A stretch of 64,000 nucleotides of DNA from Streptomyces chumphonensis (GCF_014779715.1 NZ_JACXYU010000008.1:183876-247875); one strand, 5' to 3'; counted from the first letter of the stretch, positions 26,407-36,713 are shown. Translations and numbers: made by a program. The notes: generated from the sequence alone by a model not told the origin.

Positions 26407-27339
26407 ATGTCCGAGCACAACACGTCGCCCGACCGGGCGGTCCGCCACGAAGCCATCGACATCAGCGACTTCGTCCACGCCGCGACCGGCAGCCGCGTCC
26501 GCCGCGTCACCCTGCCCGACGGCACCCACTGGTTCCCGGCGTCGGACGTGTGTCGGAGGCTGGGATACACGACCACCCGCAAGGCCCTGGTCGATCATGT
26601 ACCGGAAACGTACCGAGAGATGCTCCAGACTGTGACCGGACGTCACGGTCTCGGCATTCCCCCAGGTAGGGAGTGGCGCCGAGACCTTCAGATGGTGAAT
26701 CTCCAGGGGCTCGTCCAGCTCGTCAACGGCTGCACCAAGCCCGAGGCCATGCCGTTCAAGCAGTGGGTCACCGAGGTCGTCGTCGCCGTGCAGCGCGACG
26801 GGGTGTACGAGCTGGAGCCCGCCGCCGTGCAGTCCCCCGACCCCGCCGCGCCGGTCGCGTACGCGATGCCGCAGCCCGTCGTGGACGCCATCGTGCGCCT
26901 GGAGGAGCGCAACCTGCGGACCGACGAGATGCTCGCCGCGGTCCAGCGGGAGTCCCTGGCGACGCAGCAGCGCGTGGCCGACGCCGTGGAGCGCATCGCG
27001 GCGGCGGTGGAAGGCATGGCCGCCGGGGGCCGCCACCCGGAGCCGGACGCTCCGGCCGAGCCGGCAGCACCGGTGCCCGCCGCCTCGGCGCGGGAGGTCC
27101 TCGACCGGTGGCGGCGGCGCCTTCCGCGCGGGAGCCGGGCGTGGCCGGTGGCGCTGTACCTGCTGCCGCACCTGGTGGAGCAGGGCGAGGTACGGATGTC
27201 GGTCGACTTCCTCGCCGTCAAGGCCGGGCTGACCGCGCAGCAGACGAGTCTGGCCCTGACCGAGCTGCGTCGTCACGGCTGCGTGGAGCAGCGTGGCTTC
27301 GCCGACAACGGCAGCCCCGTCCTGGTCCCCTGCCCCTGA
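26407..27339 (+). CDS. BRO-N domain (phage antirepressor-like) DNA-binding protein with C-terminal winged helix
   Basis: A 310-residue protein. Residues ~25-135 form a BRO-N domain: RVTLPDGTHWFPASDVCRRLGY, then LQMVNLQGLVQLVNGCTKPE and MPFKQWVTEVVVAVQRDG, the RKPEA-FxRW-hEV pattern of antirepressors. Residues ~150-200 are helical and possibly coiled-coil (LEERNLRTDEMLAAVQRES). The last ~85 residues read EVLDRWRRRLPRGSRAWP, YLLPHLVEQGEVRMS and ALTELRRHGC, a winged-helix-like unit also present in the relic at 6006-6263. GGAGGTG lies 6 nt before the ATG. No phage genes surround it, so it is a domesticated or stand-alone regulator. Its targets are unknown. Confidence 0.8.
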   Translation: MSEHNTSPDRAVRHEAIDISDFVHAATGSRVRRVTLPDGTHWFPASDVCRRLGYTTTRKALVDHVPETYREMLQTVTGRHGLGIPPGREWRRDLQMVNLQGLVQLVNGCTKPEAMPFKQWVTEVVVAVQRDGVYELEPAAVQSPDPAAPVAYAMPQPVVDAIVRLEERNLRTDEMLAAVQRESLATQQRVADAVERIAAAVEGMAAGGRHPEPDAPAEPAAPVPAASAREVLDRWRRRLPRGSRAWPVALYLLPHLVEQGEVRMSVDFLAVKAGLTAQQTSLALTELRRHGCVEQRGFADNGSPVLVPCP

Positions 27340-27369
27340 CCGCCCCCGCCCGAGCGGCGGGCGGCGGCG

Positions 27370-27407
27370 GTGCGCCCGGCCGGACGGGGGCGTCCGGGCG
27401 AGCGCAC
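27370..27407. terminator. Candidate bidirectional terminator between the BRO-N gene and thiC
   Basis: GTGCG-CCCGGCCGGACG pairs imperfectly with CGTCCGGGCG-AGCGCAC across a short G-rich loop, in the 81-bp gap between convergent stops. There is no T tract, as is common in Streptomyces. Confidence 0.45.
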
Positions 27408-27420
27408 CGTGCCGGGTGCG

Positions 27421-29223
<1,803 letters not shown>

Positions 29224-29230
29224 GAGACCC

Positions 29231-29334
29231 ACTCCCTACGCCGGCATTACCCGGTAACAGGTTCGGCGGTCGACGCAGCTCGCCTCCGTATCTCCGTACG
29301 GACGTCAGCGCCCTCTCAGCCCCGTGCTCGGAGC
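29231..29334 (-). promoter_or_regulatory. TPP (THI-box) riboswitch
   Basis: Read on the minus strand, GCUCC (29330-29334) pairs with GGAGU (29231-29235) as P1. The conserved GGGGCUGAGAGGG box is at about 29311-29321, and the second core ACCUGUUACCGGGUAAUGCCGGCG-type segment spans about 29240-29263 (read in two pieces, with the ACCUG...GGGUAAUGC signature). The 3' side of P1 reaches the likely thiC ribosome binding site, so TPP binding should block translation. Confidence 0.93.
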
Positions 29335-29412
29335 TCCCGCGATGTGCAAAAGCACGCACACGCTAGCGGTTCGTCCGGGCGCCGCGCCAGTAGGTCTTGC
29401 GATGATCGGTCC

Positions 29413-30690
29413 GTGACCGATTCCCACAGCCCGCACGGCGGCCCCCACCACACCCATCACCACGGCCCCGCAGCGCCGGTGTCACGGCACCTGCGGACGG
29501 TCATCGCCGCGGTGCTGATCCCGTTCGCCACCGCGGTTCTCGTCGGTCTGGTCGCCCTGTGGCCCGGCGGCGCGCCGGAGGGCGAGGACGGCCGGACGGG
29601 CGTCGGCTTCGACCGGCAGACGCAGGAGGCCCGGATCACGAAGTCGGAGGCGGTGGACTGCGCGGACGTCAACGCGCAGCAGCAGGACGGCGACGCGGCG
29701 ACGGCGGGCACGTGCCGCCTGCTGACGGTGGAGGTGACGACGGGCCCGCACGTCGGGCGGACGTTCACCGAGGTCCTCACGCCGGACGCCACCCGCCGTC
29801 CCGACACCGGGCAGGGTGTCGTCGTCGCCTACGCTCCGCAGGCTCCGGAGGAGCTGCAGTACAGCATCGTCGACATCGACCGCGAGTTCCCGATGATCCT
29901 GCTCGCCGTCTTCTTCGCGCTGGTGGTCGTCGCGGTGGGCCGGCTGCGCGGACTGCTGGCGCTGGTGGGGCTCGTGGTGACGTTCGGGGTGCTGACGCTG
30001 TTCATCCTGCCCGCCATACTGCAGGGGTCGAACCCGCTGCTGGTGGCCGTGGTGGGGGGCAGCGCGGTGATGCTGGTGACGCTGTACCTGTGTCACGGCA
30101 TGACGGCGCGGACGTCCGTGGCGGTGCTGGGCACCCTGATCTCCCTCGTGCTGATCGGCCTGCTGGGCTCGCTGTTCATCGACTGGGCCGAGCTGTCGGG
30201 CAACACCGACGACCAGACGGCGCTGGTGCACAGCCTCTATCCGGACATCGAGATCCGCGGGCTGCTGCTGGCGGGGGTGCTGATCGGTTCGCTCGGTGTG
30301 CTCGACGACGTCACCGTCACCCAGACCTCGGCGGTGTGGGAGCTGAAGCAGGCGGATCCGACGGCGAGTCGGCGCGGCCTCTACAGCGCCGCGATGCGCA
30401 TCGGGCGGGACCACATCGCGTCCGTGGTGAACACGCTGGTCCTGGCCTACGCGGGGGCCGCGCTGCCTCTGCTGCTGCTGTTCTCCGTCGCGGAGGCGGG
30501 CGTCGGCAGGGTGGCGACGAGCGAGCTGGTGGCGGAGGAGATCGTCCGCACGCTCGTGGGCTCGATCGGCCTCGTGGCGTCCGTGCCGGTGACGACGGGC
30601 CTGGCCGCGCTCGTCGTCTCCGCCGGGCTCGGCCGGGAGGACGCCGGGCTGCGCCGTACGTCGCGGGGACGCCGGCGGCGCGCCAGGTGA
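29413..30690 (+). CDS. YibE/F family membrane protein
   Basis: A 425-residue membrane protein. A histidine-rich N-terminus (HSPHGGPHHTHHHG) is followed by one membrane helix. An extracytoplasmic domain of about 120 residues (residues 50-165) follows, then seven or more membrane helices. RGLLALVGLVVTFGVLTLFILPAI and the strongly conserved GVLDDVTVTQTSAVWEL in the loop are diagnostic of YibE/F. The function is unknown; transport has been suggested for the family. It starts at a GTG (29413), divergent from the thiC riboswitch. Confidence 0.88.
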   Translation: MTDSHSPHGGPHHTHHHGPAAPVSRHLRTVIAAVLIPFATAVLVGLVALWPGGAPEGEDGRTGVGFDRQTQEARITKSEAVDCADVNAQQQDGDAATAGTCRLLTVEVTTGPHVGRTFTEVLTPDATRRPDTGQGVVVAYAPQAPEELQYSIVDIDREFPMILLAVFFALVVVAVGRLRGLLALVGLVVTFGVLTLFILPAILQGSNPLLVAVVGGSAVMLVTLYLCHGMTARTSVAVLGTLISLVLIGLLGSLFIDWAELSGNTDDQTALVHSLYPDIEIRGLLLAGVLIGSLGVLDDVTVTQTSAVWELKQADPTASRRGLYSAAMRIGRDHIASVVNTLVLAYAGAALPLLLLFSVAEAGVGRVATSELVAEEIVRTLVGSIGLVASVPVTTGLAALVVSAGLGREDAGLRRTSRGRRRRAR

Positions 30691-30723
30691 GGTCCGCGGC
30701 GCGTGCCGTGGGGCGCGTGCCGG

Positions 30724-31140
30724 CTACGGGCGGCCGGCGAGGATGCGGTCCAGTTCCGCGTCGATGTCGGCGCAGGCGGGCTCCTGGCCGAGGGGGACGA
30801 CGCGGTCGGTGCGGTCGAGGAACGCCACCAGGGGCGGGGCGCTGACCCGCAGGAGCGCGCTCTCCGGGCCGACCTGGAGGCGGATGTGCAGGTCGGCGAG
30901 GGGCTCGTCGGCGACCGGAGCGATGTGCACGTCGCCCTCACCGGCGGGGCGGCTCACGCCGTCCACCAGGAGCTCGCGCCCGAAGACCCAGGTGACCGGT
31001 TCGTCGCCGGGCAGGCCGAAGGTGAAGCGCACCGCGTAGGGGTCGTCGGGCTCGTAGACGAGCTCCACCGGAATCCGGAAGGAAAGCTCTTCCGAGGCGA
31101 GGAAACTCATCATGACCTGCGCCTGAACCCTGCCGTTCAT
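30724..31140 (-). CDS. ssgA: SsgA, sporulation-specific cell division activator
   Basis: A 138-residue SsgA-like protein (SALP). It reads MMSFLASEELSFRIPVELVYE, DPYAVRFTFGLPGD, TWVFGRELLVDGVSRP, GDVHIAPV and LVAFLDRTDRVVPLGQE. From memory this matches S. coelicolor and S. griseus SsgA closely, including the MNGRVQAQVMM-type extension before MSFL. SALPs are unique to sporulating actinomycetes; SsgA recruits SsgB, which positions FtsZ for sporulation septa. The start is the ATG at 31140; the Met at 31113 or 31110 is an alternative. The IclR-type activator gene ssgR, normally adjacent, is missing. Confidence 0.88.
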   Translation of the reverse strand: MNGRVQAQVMMSFLASEELSFRIPVELVYEPDDPYAVRFTFGLPGDEPVTWVFGRELLVDGVSRPAGEGDVHIAPVADEPLADLHIRLQVGPESALLRVSAPPLVAFLDRTDRVVPLGQEPACADIDAELDRILAGRP

Positions 31141-31358
31141 CCGCGCCCCCGGCGACTCGTGCCCGGTCGCGGCTCGACCGGGTGCTGTGGATCTCGCTGT
31201 GGATTTCAGGGGCCGGTGGCCCCTGGGGGCATCGTTCACCAAGATCGAGAAGTTCCACAATGCGCGTGCTTCAAAGTCACCCGATTGACAACGGAGTTGG
31301 TGTCACCACCTACCGCAGGCCGACCGGACCGCCCAGCTCAGCGGCCCGGAGCGGCCCG

Positions 31359-31580
31359 TCACCAGCGGTCGGAGGAGGAACCCGAGGACGACGACAGGAA
31401 CTTCCGTGCGAGAAAGACGACGGCGGCCACGATCGCGGCGAACAGCAGGATGTTGAACAGCAGCCCGATCACCGTCGTCAGGACGGCCATCACCAGCTTG
31501 AACACGATGAGCGCCACGACGATGACGCCCACCCACTTCACCCACGTCGGCAGCCCCGCCAGCGTCCCCTTTGCCGTCAT
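31359..31580 (-). CDS. DUF5326 small membrane protein
   Basis: A 73-residue protein opening MTAKGTLAGLPTWVKWVGVI. It is nearly all hydrophobic in two adjoining helices (about 15-60), then has a basic end FLARKFLSSSSGSSSDRW. This matches the small Streptomyces family annotated DUF5326. The function is unknown. The longer open frame to 31739 is only the shadow of the cupin gene's upstream side. It lies between ssgA and the cupin gene, all leftward. Confidence 0.8.
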   Translation of the reverse strand: MTAKGTLAGLPTWVKWVGVIVVALIVFKLVMAVLTTVIGLLFNILLFAAIVAAVVFLARKFLSSSSGSSSDRW

Positions 31581-31735
31581 GTCCGTCCCCTGCTTCCTGT
31601 CTCCGAGGTCCGGGACGCGTCCCGCCCGGACACCTCCCATGCTAGGCGGGGACCGGTCGCCGGCGGGGCTCGGTCGGCCCCCGCCCGTCCCTGACCGTTC
31701 CCCTAGGGGTGCCGTCCCCGGAGCGGGGGCGGGCG

Positions 31736-32053
31736 TCATCCCTCCGGGGGAGAGAAGACCACGAGCACGCGCAGGTCCTCGCTGATGTGGTGGAAGCGGT
31801 GCGGCACCCCGGCGGGCACGTAGACGACGCTGCCGCGCGCGACGCTCGTCGTCTCGTCACCGACGGTCAGCGCGGCCCGTCCGCTGACCACGAAGTACAC
31901 CTCGTCCTGACGGTGCGGCTGCTGCGGGTCCGTGACGCCGCGGTCGAGGGCGTACAAACCGACCGACATGTTCCGCTCCCGGAGGAACTGCAGGTAGGCG
32001 CCGTCGTTCGCCGCGCGCTCCGCCTCCAGCTCCTCCAGCCGAAATGCCTTCAT
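31736..32053 (-). CDS. Cupin domain protein
   Basis: A 105-residue single-domain cupin. The first motif is in QPHRQDEVYFVVSGRAALTVGD (G-x5-H-x-H-like, here HRQDE) and the second in VYVPAGVPHRFHHISEDLRVLVVF. The metal ligands visible are H, E and H. Small cupins of this kind are metal-binding enzymes or sensors, and nothing local points to a substrate. It starts at the ATG at 32053, divergent from the holin-like gene with a 53-bp gap. Confidence 0.85.
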   Translation of the reverse strand: MKAFRLEELEAERAANDGAYLQFLRERNMSVGLYALDRGVTDPQQPHRQDEVYFVVSGRAALTVGDETTSVARGSVVYVPAGVPHRFHHISEDLRVLVVFSPPEG

Positions 32054-32106
32054 CTCCAGTGCCCTCTCGCCGTTTCGCCGGGCGGTTCTGGGAGACCATC
32101 CCCACC

Positions 32107-32478
32107 ATGATGAATCTCATCGTCAAAACCATCGCCAACGCGGTCGCCCTCGGCGTCGCCGTGTGGCTGCTCGGCGACATCACCCTCACCGGTGACAGCA
32201 CCGGCTCGAAGACGCTCACGCTCATCGTGGTCGCCTTGATCTTCGGCGTGGTCAACCTCGTGGTCAAGCCGATCGTGAACCTGCTGTCACTCCCGGCTCT
32301 GATCCTCACGCTCGGCCTGTTCATGCTGGTGATCAACGCGCTCATGCTGTTGCTCACCTCCTGGATCGCCGACGTGCTGGACGTGCCCTTCCACGTCGAC
32401 GGTTTCGGCACCGCGTTGCTGGGCGGGCTGATCATCGCCATCGTCGCCTGGGCGGTGGAGCTGGTCCTGCCCGACTGA
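32107..32478 (+). CDS. Phage holin superfamily IV-like membrane protein
   Basis: A 123-residue integral membrane protein with four predicted helices. It has MNLIVKTIANAVALGVAVWLL at the start, NLVVKPIVNLLSLPALILTLGLF in the middle and a hydrophobic C-terminal helix. The NxVVKPIxxLLSLPxxxLTLGLF pattern is the mark of the PF04020-type 4-TM holin-like family, common in actinobacterial chromosomes without phage. The physiological role is unknown. ATGs at 32107 and 32110 are both possible starts. Confidence 0.85.
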   Translation: MMNLIVKTIANAVALGVAVWLLGDITLTGDSTGSKTLTLIVVALIFGVVNLVVKPIVNLLSLPALILTLGLFMLVINALMLLLTSWIADVLDVPFHVDGFGTALLGGLIIAIVAWAVELVLPD

Positions 32479-32606
32479 GCGCCACCGGACGGTGACCGGT
32501 CCCGTCCGCCCGGCCCGCCGCCGGTCGGCCGGAACCGGTCACCGATGATGGGGGCACGGCCGACGCCGCGCCCGCCGGACGCCGTCACGAAGGAGCTGCG
32601 CGCACG

Positions 32607-33770
32607 ATGAAACCCACCGGAGCACCGGACGACCACGCCGCCGCCCCCCTCGGCGACGGCACCCGGGCCGTGCACGCCGGGCTGCCGCCGGACGAGCCGT
32701 ACGCGCCGCCCCTGGCCGGGCCCGCCTTCGCCGCCCACTACCACCTGCCCGGCGATCCGGCCGGGGCCCCCTACACCTACGGCCGGGACGGCAACCCCAC
32801 GTGGACGGCCCTGGAGCGGGCGCTGGCGGAGCTGGAGGACCCGGACGGCACGGCCCACGCGGTGGCGTTCGCCTCGGGGATGGCGGCGATGTCCGCCGTG
32901 CTGCTCTCCCGGGTGCGCCCCGGCGACGTCGTCGTCCTCCCCGACGACGGCTACAACCTGCTGGCACGGCTGCGGGAACGACTGGAGGCCCACGGCGCCC
33001 GGGTCCGTCGCGTGCCGACGGGCGGGGAGGAGCAGTTCCGTGCGCTGTCCGGCGCGTCCCTGCTGTGGCTGGAGACGCCGTCCAACCCCGGCCTGGACGT
33101 CTGCGACGTCCGAGCGCTCGCCGACGCCGCGCACCGGGAGGGCGCCCTCGTCGTCGTCGACAACACCCTCGCGACGCCGCTCGGGCAGCGTCCGCTGCGG
33201 TTGGGCGCCGACGTCTCGGTGGCCAGCGGCACGAAGGCGCTGACCGGCCACGGTGACGTACTCCTCGGGTACGTCGCCTGCCGGGACGCCGAGGTGGCGG
33301 ACGGCGTGCGGCAGTGGCGGAAGATCGTCGGCGCCGTGCCGGGCCCGATGGAGGCGTGGCTCGCCCACCGCAGCCTGGCGACCCTGCGCCTGCGCGTGGA
33401 CCAGCAGGCGCGGACCGCGCTGGCCGTGGCCCGCGCGCTGGCCGAACGCCCGGAGGTGAGCGGTCTGCGGCATCCGGGCCTGCCGGAGGACGCGGCGCAC
33501 CCGCTCGCCGCCCGCCAGATGCGGCGCTTCGGCTGTGTGGTCTCCTTCACGCTGCCCGACCTGGAGCACGCCGAACGGTTCCTCGCCGCGCTGCGCCTCG
33601 TGCACCAGGCCACGAGCTTCGGCGGGGTGCGCAGCACGGCGGAACGGCGGGGCCGCTGGGGCGGAGACGCGGTGCCGGAGGGTTTCGTGCGGCTGTCGGT
33701 GGGCGTGGAGGACACCGAGGACGTGGTGGCCGATCTCCTGCGGGCGCTGGACGCGGCCGACCGGACGTAG
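32607..33770 (+). CDS. Cys/Met metabolism PLP enzyme (cystathionine gamma-lyase-like)
   Basis: A 387-residue enzyme of the trans-sulfuration family. YTYGRDGNPTWTALERALAELE is the N-terminal family motif (Y-x-R-x-x-NPT). LLWLETPSNPGLDVCD and VVVDNTLATPLGQRPL are cofactor-binding blocks. The Schiff-base lysine is in SGTKALTGHGDVLLG, and TSFGGVRSTAERRGRW carries the carboxylate-binding Arg. Sequence alone does not separate gamma-lyase from gamma-synthase activity, so I do not give a symbol. AAGGAG precedes the ATG. Confidence 0.87.
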   Translation: MKPTGAPDDHAAAPLGDGTRAVHAGLPPDEPYAPPLAGPAFAAHYHLPGDPAGAPYTYGRDGNPTWTALERALAELEDPDGTAHAVAFASGMAAMSAVLLSRVRPGDVVVLPDDGYNLLARLRERLEAHGARVRRVPTGGEEQFRALSGASLLWLETPSNPGLDVCDVRALADAAHREGALVVVDNTLATPLGQRPLRLGADVSVASGTKALTGHGDVLLGYVACRDAEVADGVRQWRKIVGAVPGPMEAWLAHRSLATLRLRVDQQARTALAVARALAERPEVSGLRHPGLPEDAAHPLAARQMRRFGCVVSFTLPDLEHAERFLAALRLVHQATSFGGVRSTAERRGRWGGDAVPEGFVRLSVGVEDTEDVVADLLRALDAADRT

Positions 33771-33816
33771 CGGTGGATGAGGTTTCGGCCACACCGTCGT
33801 GCGGCAGATCCCTCAT

Positions 33817-34290
33817 ATGTCCTCCGCCCGACCCGTCGTCAAGCGCACGGCCCGCGCGATCCTGCTCGACGGCGACTCGCTGATCGTCATCAAACGCACC
33901 AAGCCCGGCCGGGAGCCGTACTGGATCACGCCGGGCGGCGGCATGGAGCCCGAGGACGCCTCGGTGGTCGACGCGCTGCACCGGGAGCTGGACGAGGAGC
34001 TGGGCGCGAAGGTGACGGACGTCGTCCCCGCCTTCGTCGACACCGTGCCCGAGGGCGACGGGGGCGGGGTGAAGGTCCAGCACTTCTTCGTGTGCCGGCT
34101 GACGTCGATGGACCTCACGTTGCGGCACGGCCCCGAGGTGGAGGAGCCGTGCGGCACGTACGACGTCGTCCGGCTGCCCTTCACGCCGGAGGGGATCGAC
34201 GCCGTGGACGTCGTCCCGCCCACGCTCCGGGCGTATCTGCGGGGCAACGTCGAGGGCGTCCGGGCACTGCTGGCGGACGACCTCGGCTGA
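33817..34290 (+). CDS. Nudix hydrolase
   Basis: A 157-residue pyrophosphohydrolase. The Nudix region reads TPGGGMEPEDASVVDALHRELDEELGA, with the REL-x-EE-x-G metal-binding helix intact. The loop before it is one residue longer than the textbook GX5EX7REUXEEXGU box. The fold otherwise follows the family: VVKRTARAILLDGDSLIVIKR at the start and a strand rich in VQHFFVCRL. The substrate is unknown. The ATG at 33817 is preferred over a GTG at 33799. It lies 46 nt after the gamma-lyase-like gene and is probably co-transcribed. Confidence 0.87.
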   Translation: MSSARPVVKRTARAILLDGDSLIVIKRTKPGREPYWITPGGGMEPEDASVVDALHRELDEELGAKVTDVVPAFVDTVPEGDGGGVKVQHFFVCRLTSMDLTLRHGPEVEEPCGTYDVVRLPFTPEGIDAVDVVPPTLRAYLRGNVEGVRALLADDLG

Positions 34291-34330
34291 CCGGGCCCGG
34301 CACCGGGCCCGCTCCGCCCGGCCCGGTGGC

Positions 34331-35266
34331 TCACTGCGGCGGGCTGAACCACTCCTCGTACGAGGGCCGTTCCCCGGCGGCCCGGCGGGCCCGCGCGTCC
34401 GCGAGGAGCCGCTCGGCCCGCTCCCGCCAGGCCCGCGCCGAGGGCGCGGGGGGATCGGCCGGGACGGGCGGGCGGATCGTTTCCGCCGCCGGGGCGGGCG
34501 CCGGCGCGGGCACGCCCCCCGGCCGCCCGACGGCGGGCACGGATGCCGGGGCCGGAGTCGGCGGAACGTCCCCGGGTCGCGGCCCGTCCTCTCCGACGGC
34601 GGGCTCGGCGGGCGCCGCGGGCCCGGCGGACCCGACGCTCCCGCGCGCGGCCCGGTCCCGGGCCGTCCCGAAGAAGTCGCCGCCCTTGCGCTTGTGGTCG
34701 TCGGTGCCCCAGTCCCGCGACGTCCGCTTGGGGGCGTACTGGAGGTGCGGGATGTGCTTCGCGCAGTGGATGTACGCCTCGTGGACCGTCACCCGCACCC
34801 ACAGCTCGGCCCGGCGACCGGGCACCGGATCCTGCGGGAGGTCGGGGTGCTCGGAGCGGATCTCGGCGTCCTCCAGAATCTCCGCCGAGCCGTTGACGTG
34901 CAGACCGATCCGGGCCCGGACGAAATCCACCAGGAGAATGCCCAGATGCGGATTCTCCCGGATATTCCCCAGGCTCGCGTGCACGCCGTTGCCCCGGTAC
35001 TCGGGAAACGCGAGGGTGTGCTCGTCCAGCACCCGGAGAAATCCCGCCGGCCCGGCCCGGAAGGTGCTGTCGCAGTTGCCGTGCCGGTCCGCCGTCGACA
35101 GGAAGAACATCTCCTGCCGCCCGGTGAACTCGCGCATGCGCTCGTTCAGGTGGTCGAGCATCTGGTCGGCGTAGAAGCGGTCCGCGCGGTGCGTCGAACC
35201 GAGCTGCTCCTGTACCGCGTGTTCACCGGAGCTGCCGGGCCGGCTGCTGCTTCCGCTGGTCGCCAC
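34331..35266 (-). CDS. Pyridoxamine 5'-phosphate oxidase-fold protein with Pro/Ala-rich tail
   Basis: A 311-residue protein. Residues ~30-180 form a split beta-barrel flavin-binding domain: FTGRQEMFFLSTADRHGNCDSTF, FPEYRGNGVHASLGNI, HLGILLVDFVRARIGLHVNG and an HCAKHIPHLQYAPKR segment, typical of the PPOX-related family. The C-terminal ~110 residues are Pro/Ala-rich and end in a helix (ARAWRERAERLLADARARR). I chose the GTG at 35266 with GGGGG 8 nt upstream; a TTG at 35281, only 4 nt after the flavohemoglobin stop, is also plausible. Either start implies translational coupling, suggesting a shared redox role. Confidence 0.78.
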   Translation of the reverse strand: MATSGSSSRPGSSGEHAVQEQLGSTHRADRFYADQMLDHLNERMREFTGRQEMFFLSTADRHGNCDSTFRAGPAGFLRVLDEHTLAFPEYRGNGVHASLGNIRENPHLGILLVDFVRARIGLHVNGSAEILEDAEIRSEHPDLPQDPVPGRRAELWVRVTVHEAYIHCAKHIPHLQYAPKRTSRDWGTDDHKRKGGDFFGTARDRAARGSVGSAGPAAPAEPAVGEDGPRPGDVPPTPAPASVPAVGRPGGVPAPAPAPAAETIRPPVPADPPAPSARAWRERAERLLADARARRAAGERPSYEEWFSPPQ

Positions 35267-35285
35267 GTCGTGTGCCCCCAAGGGT

Positions 35286-36713
35286 TCAGTCCTGTGTGCT
35301 CTGCGACACGAGCTCGTCCAGGGAGTCGTGCCGTATCCGGTTGACGGGTATCCCCACACCACGGAGCGCGTCAACCCCGCTGCGGATCATCCCGGGCGGG
35401 CCGGAGACGTAACCGTCGTACGCGCTCCACCGGCCCGTGCCCCGCACCGCGTCCGGCAGCTGCCCGGCGAGGCCCGAGGCGCGCACCGGGCAGCCGTCCG
35501 CGACGACCGGCCGGACCGACAGCCACGGATGGCGCGCCTCCAGCTTCAGCATCGTCTCCAGGTCGTACAGGTCGTGATCGCTGCGGGCTCCGTAGAACAC
35601 CTCCACCGGGCGGGGCCTGCCGTGCTCGGCGACGTCCTCCACCAGCGCCTTGATCGGCGCGATGCCCGTGCCGCCGCCCAGGCACAGCAGTCCGTTGTCC
35701 GTCCGGTGGTCCACGGTCATCGAGCCCGCCGCGGGGCCGAGGCGTACGACGTCGCCGGGCCGGGCCCGCCGGACCAGCGCGCCCGAGACCCAACCGGCCG
35801 GGACGGCCTTCACGTGGAGGCTGAGCGTCCCGTCAGCGCGCGGTGCGGAGGCCAGGGAGTAGCTGCGCCACACCCGGGGCCACCAGGGCGTCTCCACGCT
35901 CGTGTACTGGCCCGCGAGGAAGGGGTAGGGCTGGTCCGGGCGGAGCGTGATGACGGCGATGTCGTCGGTGCGCTTCTCGTGGGAGACGATCTCCGCGTGC
36001 CACCAGGCCGGGGAGTGCGCCTCGTCGTCGGCCGCGGCGTCGATCATGATCTGCGAGATCGTCGTGTAGGCGCGCACCCAGGCGGCCTCGGTCTGCGGCG
36101 ACCAGCTGTGGTGCGCGTACCGCGTGAGCGCGGAGATCAGGCACTCGCCGACGGCCGGGTAGTGCTCGGGTCGGGTGCCGTACTTCCGGTGGCCGCGGCC
36201 CAGCCCCTGGAGGTACTCGGTCAGCACGGCCGGGTTGTCGACGTTCCGGGCGGCGGTGAGCAGCGCCGCGAAGAGCCGGTCGCGCTGGGAGTCCATCGAG
36301 GCGGGGAACAGGTCCCGGAGATAGGGGTGCCGCACGAAGAGCATCGCGTAGAAGTACGAGGTGACGGCGTCCGCGGCCGGCTCGATCTCCTCCATCGTGC
36401 GGCGGATGAGCGTGGCGTCTGCGGTGGGCGGAGCACTGTGCGCCGTGGGCGGCGGGGCCGTCACCGGCTCGAACGCGGAGCGCGGCGGGGGCGGTGGGGT
36501 CTGCCGTACCTGCTGGGCGCCGCCGTCCTGCGGGGGCTGCCGGGGCTGCGGCTGCTGCGGGGGCACACCGCCGGGGTGCCCGCCCCGGCCACCGCCCGCC
36601 GTCCGGGGGCTCTCGGAGCCGGGATCGCGTCGGGTGGTGGAGAACCAGCCCCAGTCACCATCGTTGCCGGGGTCGGAGCCGGGTATCCCGTTGTCGGCCG
36701 ACGTGGTGGTCAT
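35286..36713 (-). CDS. Flavohemoglobin-like globin/ferredoxin-reductase protein with Pro-rich N-terminus
   Basis: A 475-residue protein. The first ~100 residues are Pro/Gln/Gly-rich and disordered. A globin domain follows (about 100-235), with SYFYAMLFVRHPYLRDLFP containing the B10 tyrosine region and TRPEHYPAVGECLI carrying the proximal histidine. The C-terminal reductase has the FAD motif RSYSLASAP and the NAD(P)H motif GGGTGIAPIKALVED. This order is that of flavohemoglobins, which dioxygenate NO to nitrate. The N-terminal extension is not usual for Hmp. A 284-bp gap separates it from the divergent GNAT gene. Confidence 0.88.
   Translation of the reverse strand: MTTTSADNGIPGSDPGNDGDWGWFSTTRRDPGSESPRTAGGGRGGHPGGVPPQQPQPRQPPQDGGAQQVRQTPPPPPRSAFEPVTAPPPTAHSAPPTADATLIRRTMEEIEPAADAVTSYFYAMLFVRHPYLRDLFPASMDSQRDRLFAALLTAARNVDNPAVLTEYLQGLGRGHRKYGTRPEHYPAVGECLISALTRYAHHSWSPQTEAAWVRAYTTISQIMIDAAADDEAHSPAWWHAEIVSHEKRTDDIAVITLRPDQPYPFLAGQYTSVETPWWPRVWRSYSLASAPRADGTLSLHVKAVPAGWVSGALVRRARPGDVVRLGPAAGSMTVDHRTDNGLLCLGGGTGIAPIKALVEDVAEHGRPRPVEVFYGARSDHDLYDLETMLKLEARHPWLSVRPVVADGCPVRASGLAGQLPDAVRGTGRWSAYDGYVSGPPGMIRSGVDALRGVGIPVNRIRHDSLDELVSQSTQD

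Noticed and set aside
32107..32478. Holin-like gene as evidence of a prophage
   Set aside because: The 4-TM holin-like family is common in actinobacterial core genomes, and no phage structural, integrase or lysis genes are nearby.
34291..34330. GC-rich repeat between the Nudix and PPOX genes as a terminator
   Set aside because: CCGGGCCC-type stretches pair in several alternative ways without one clear stem. The evidence is too weak to list.
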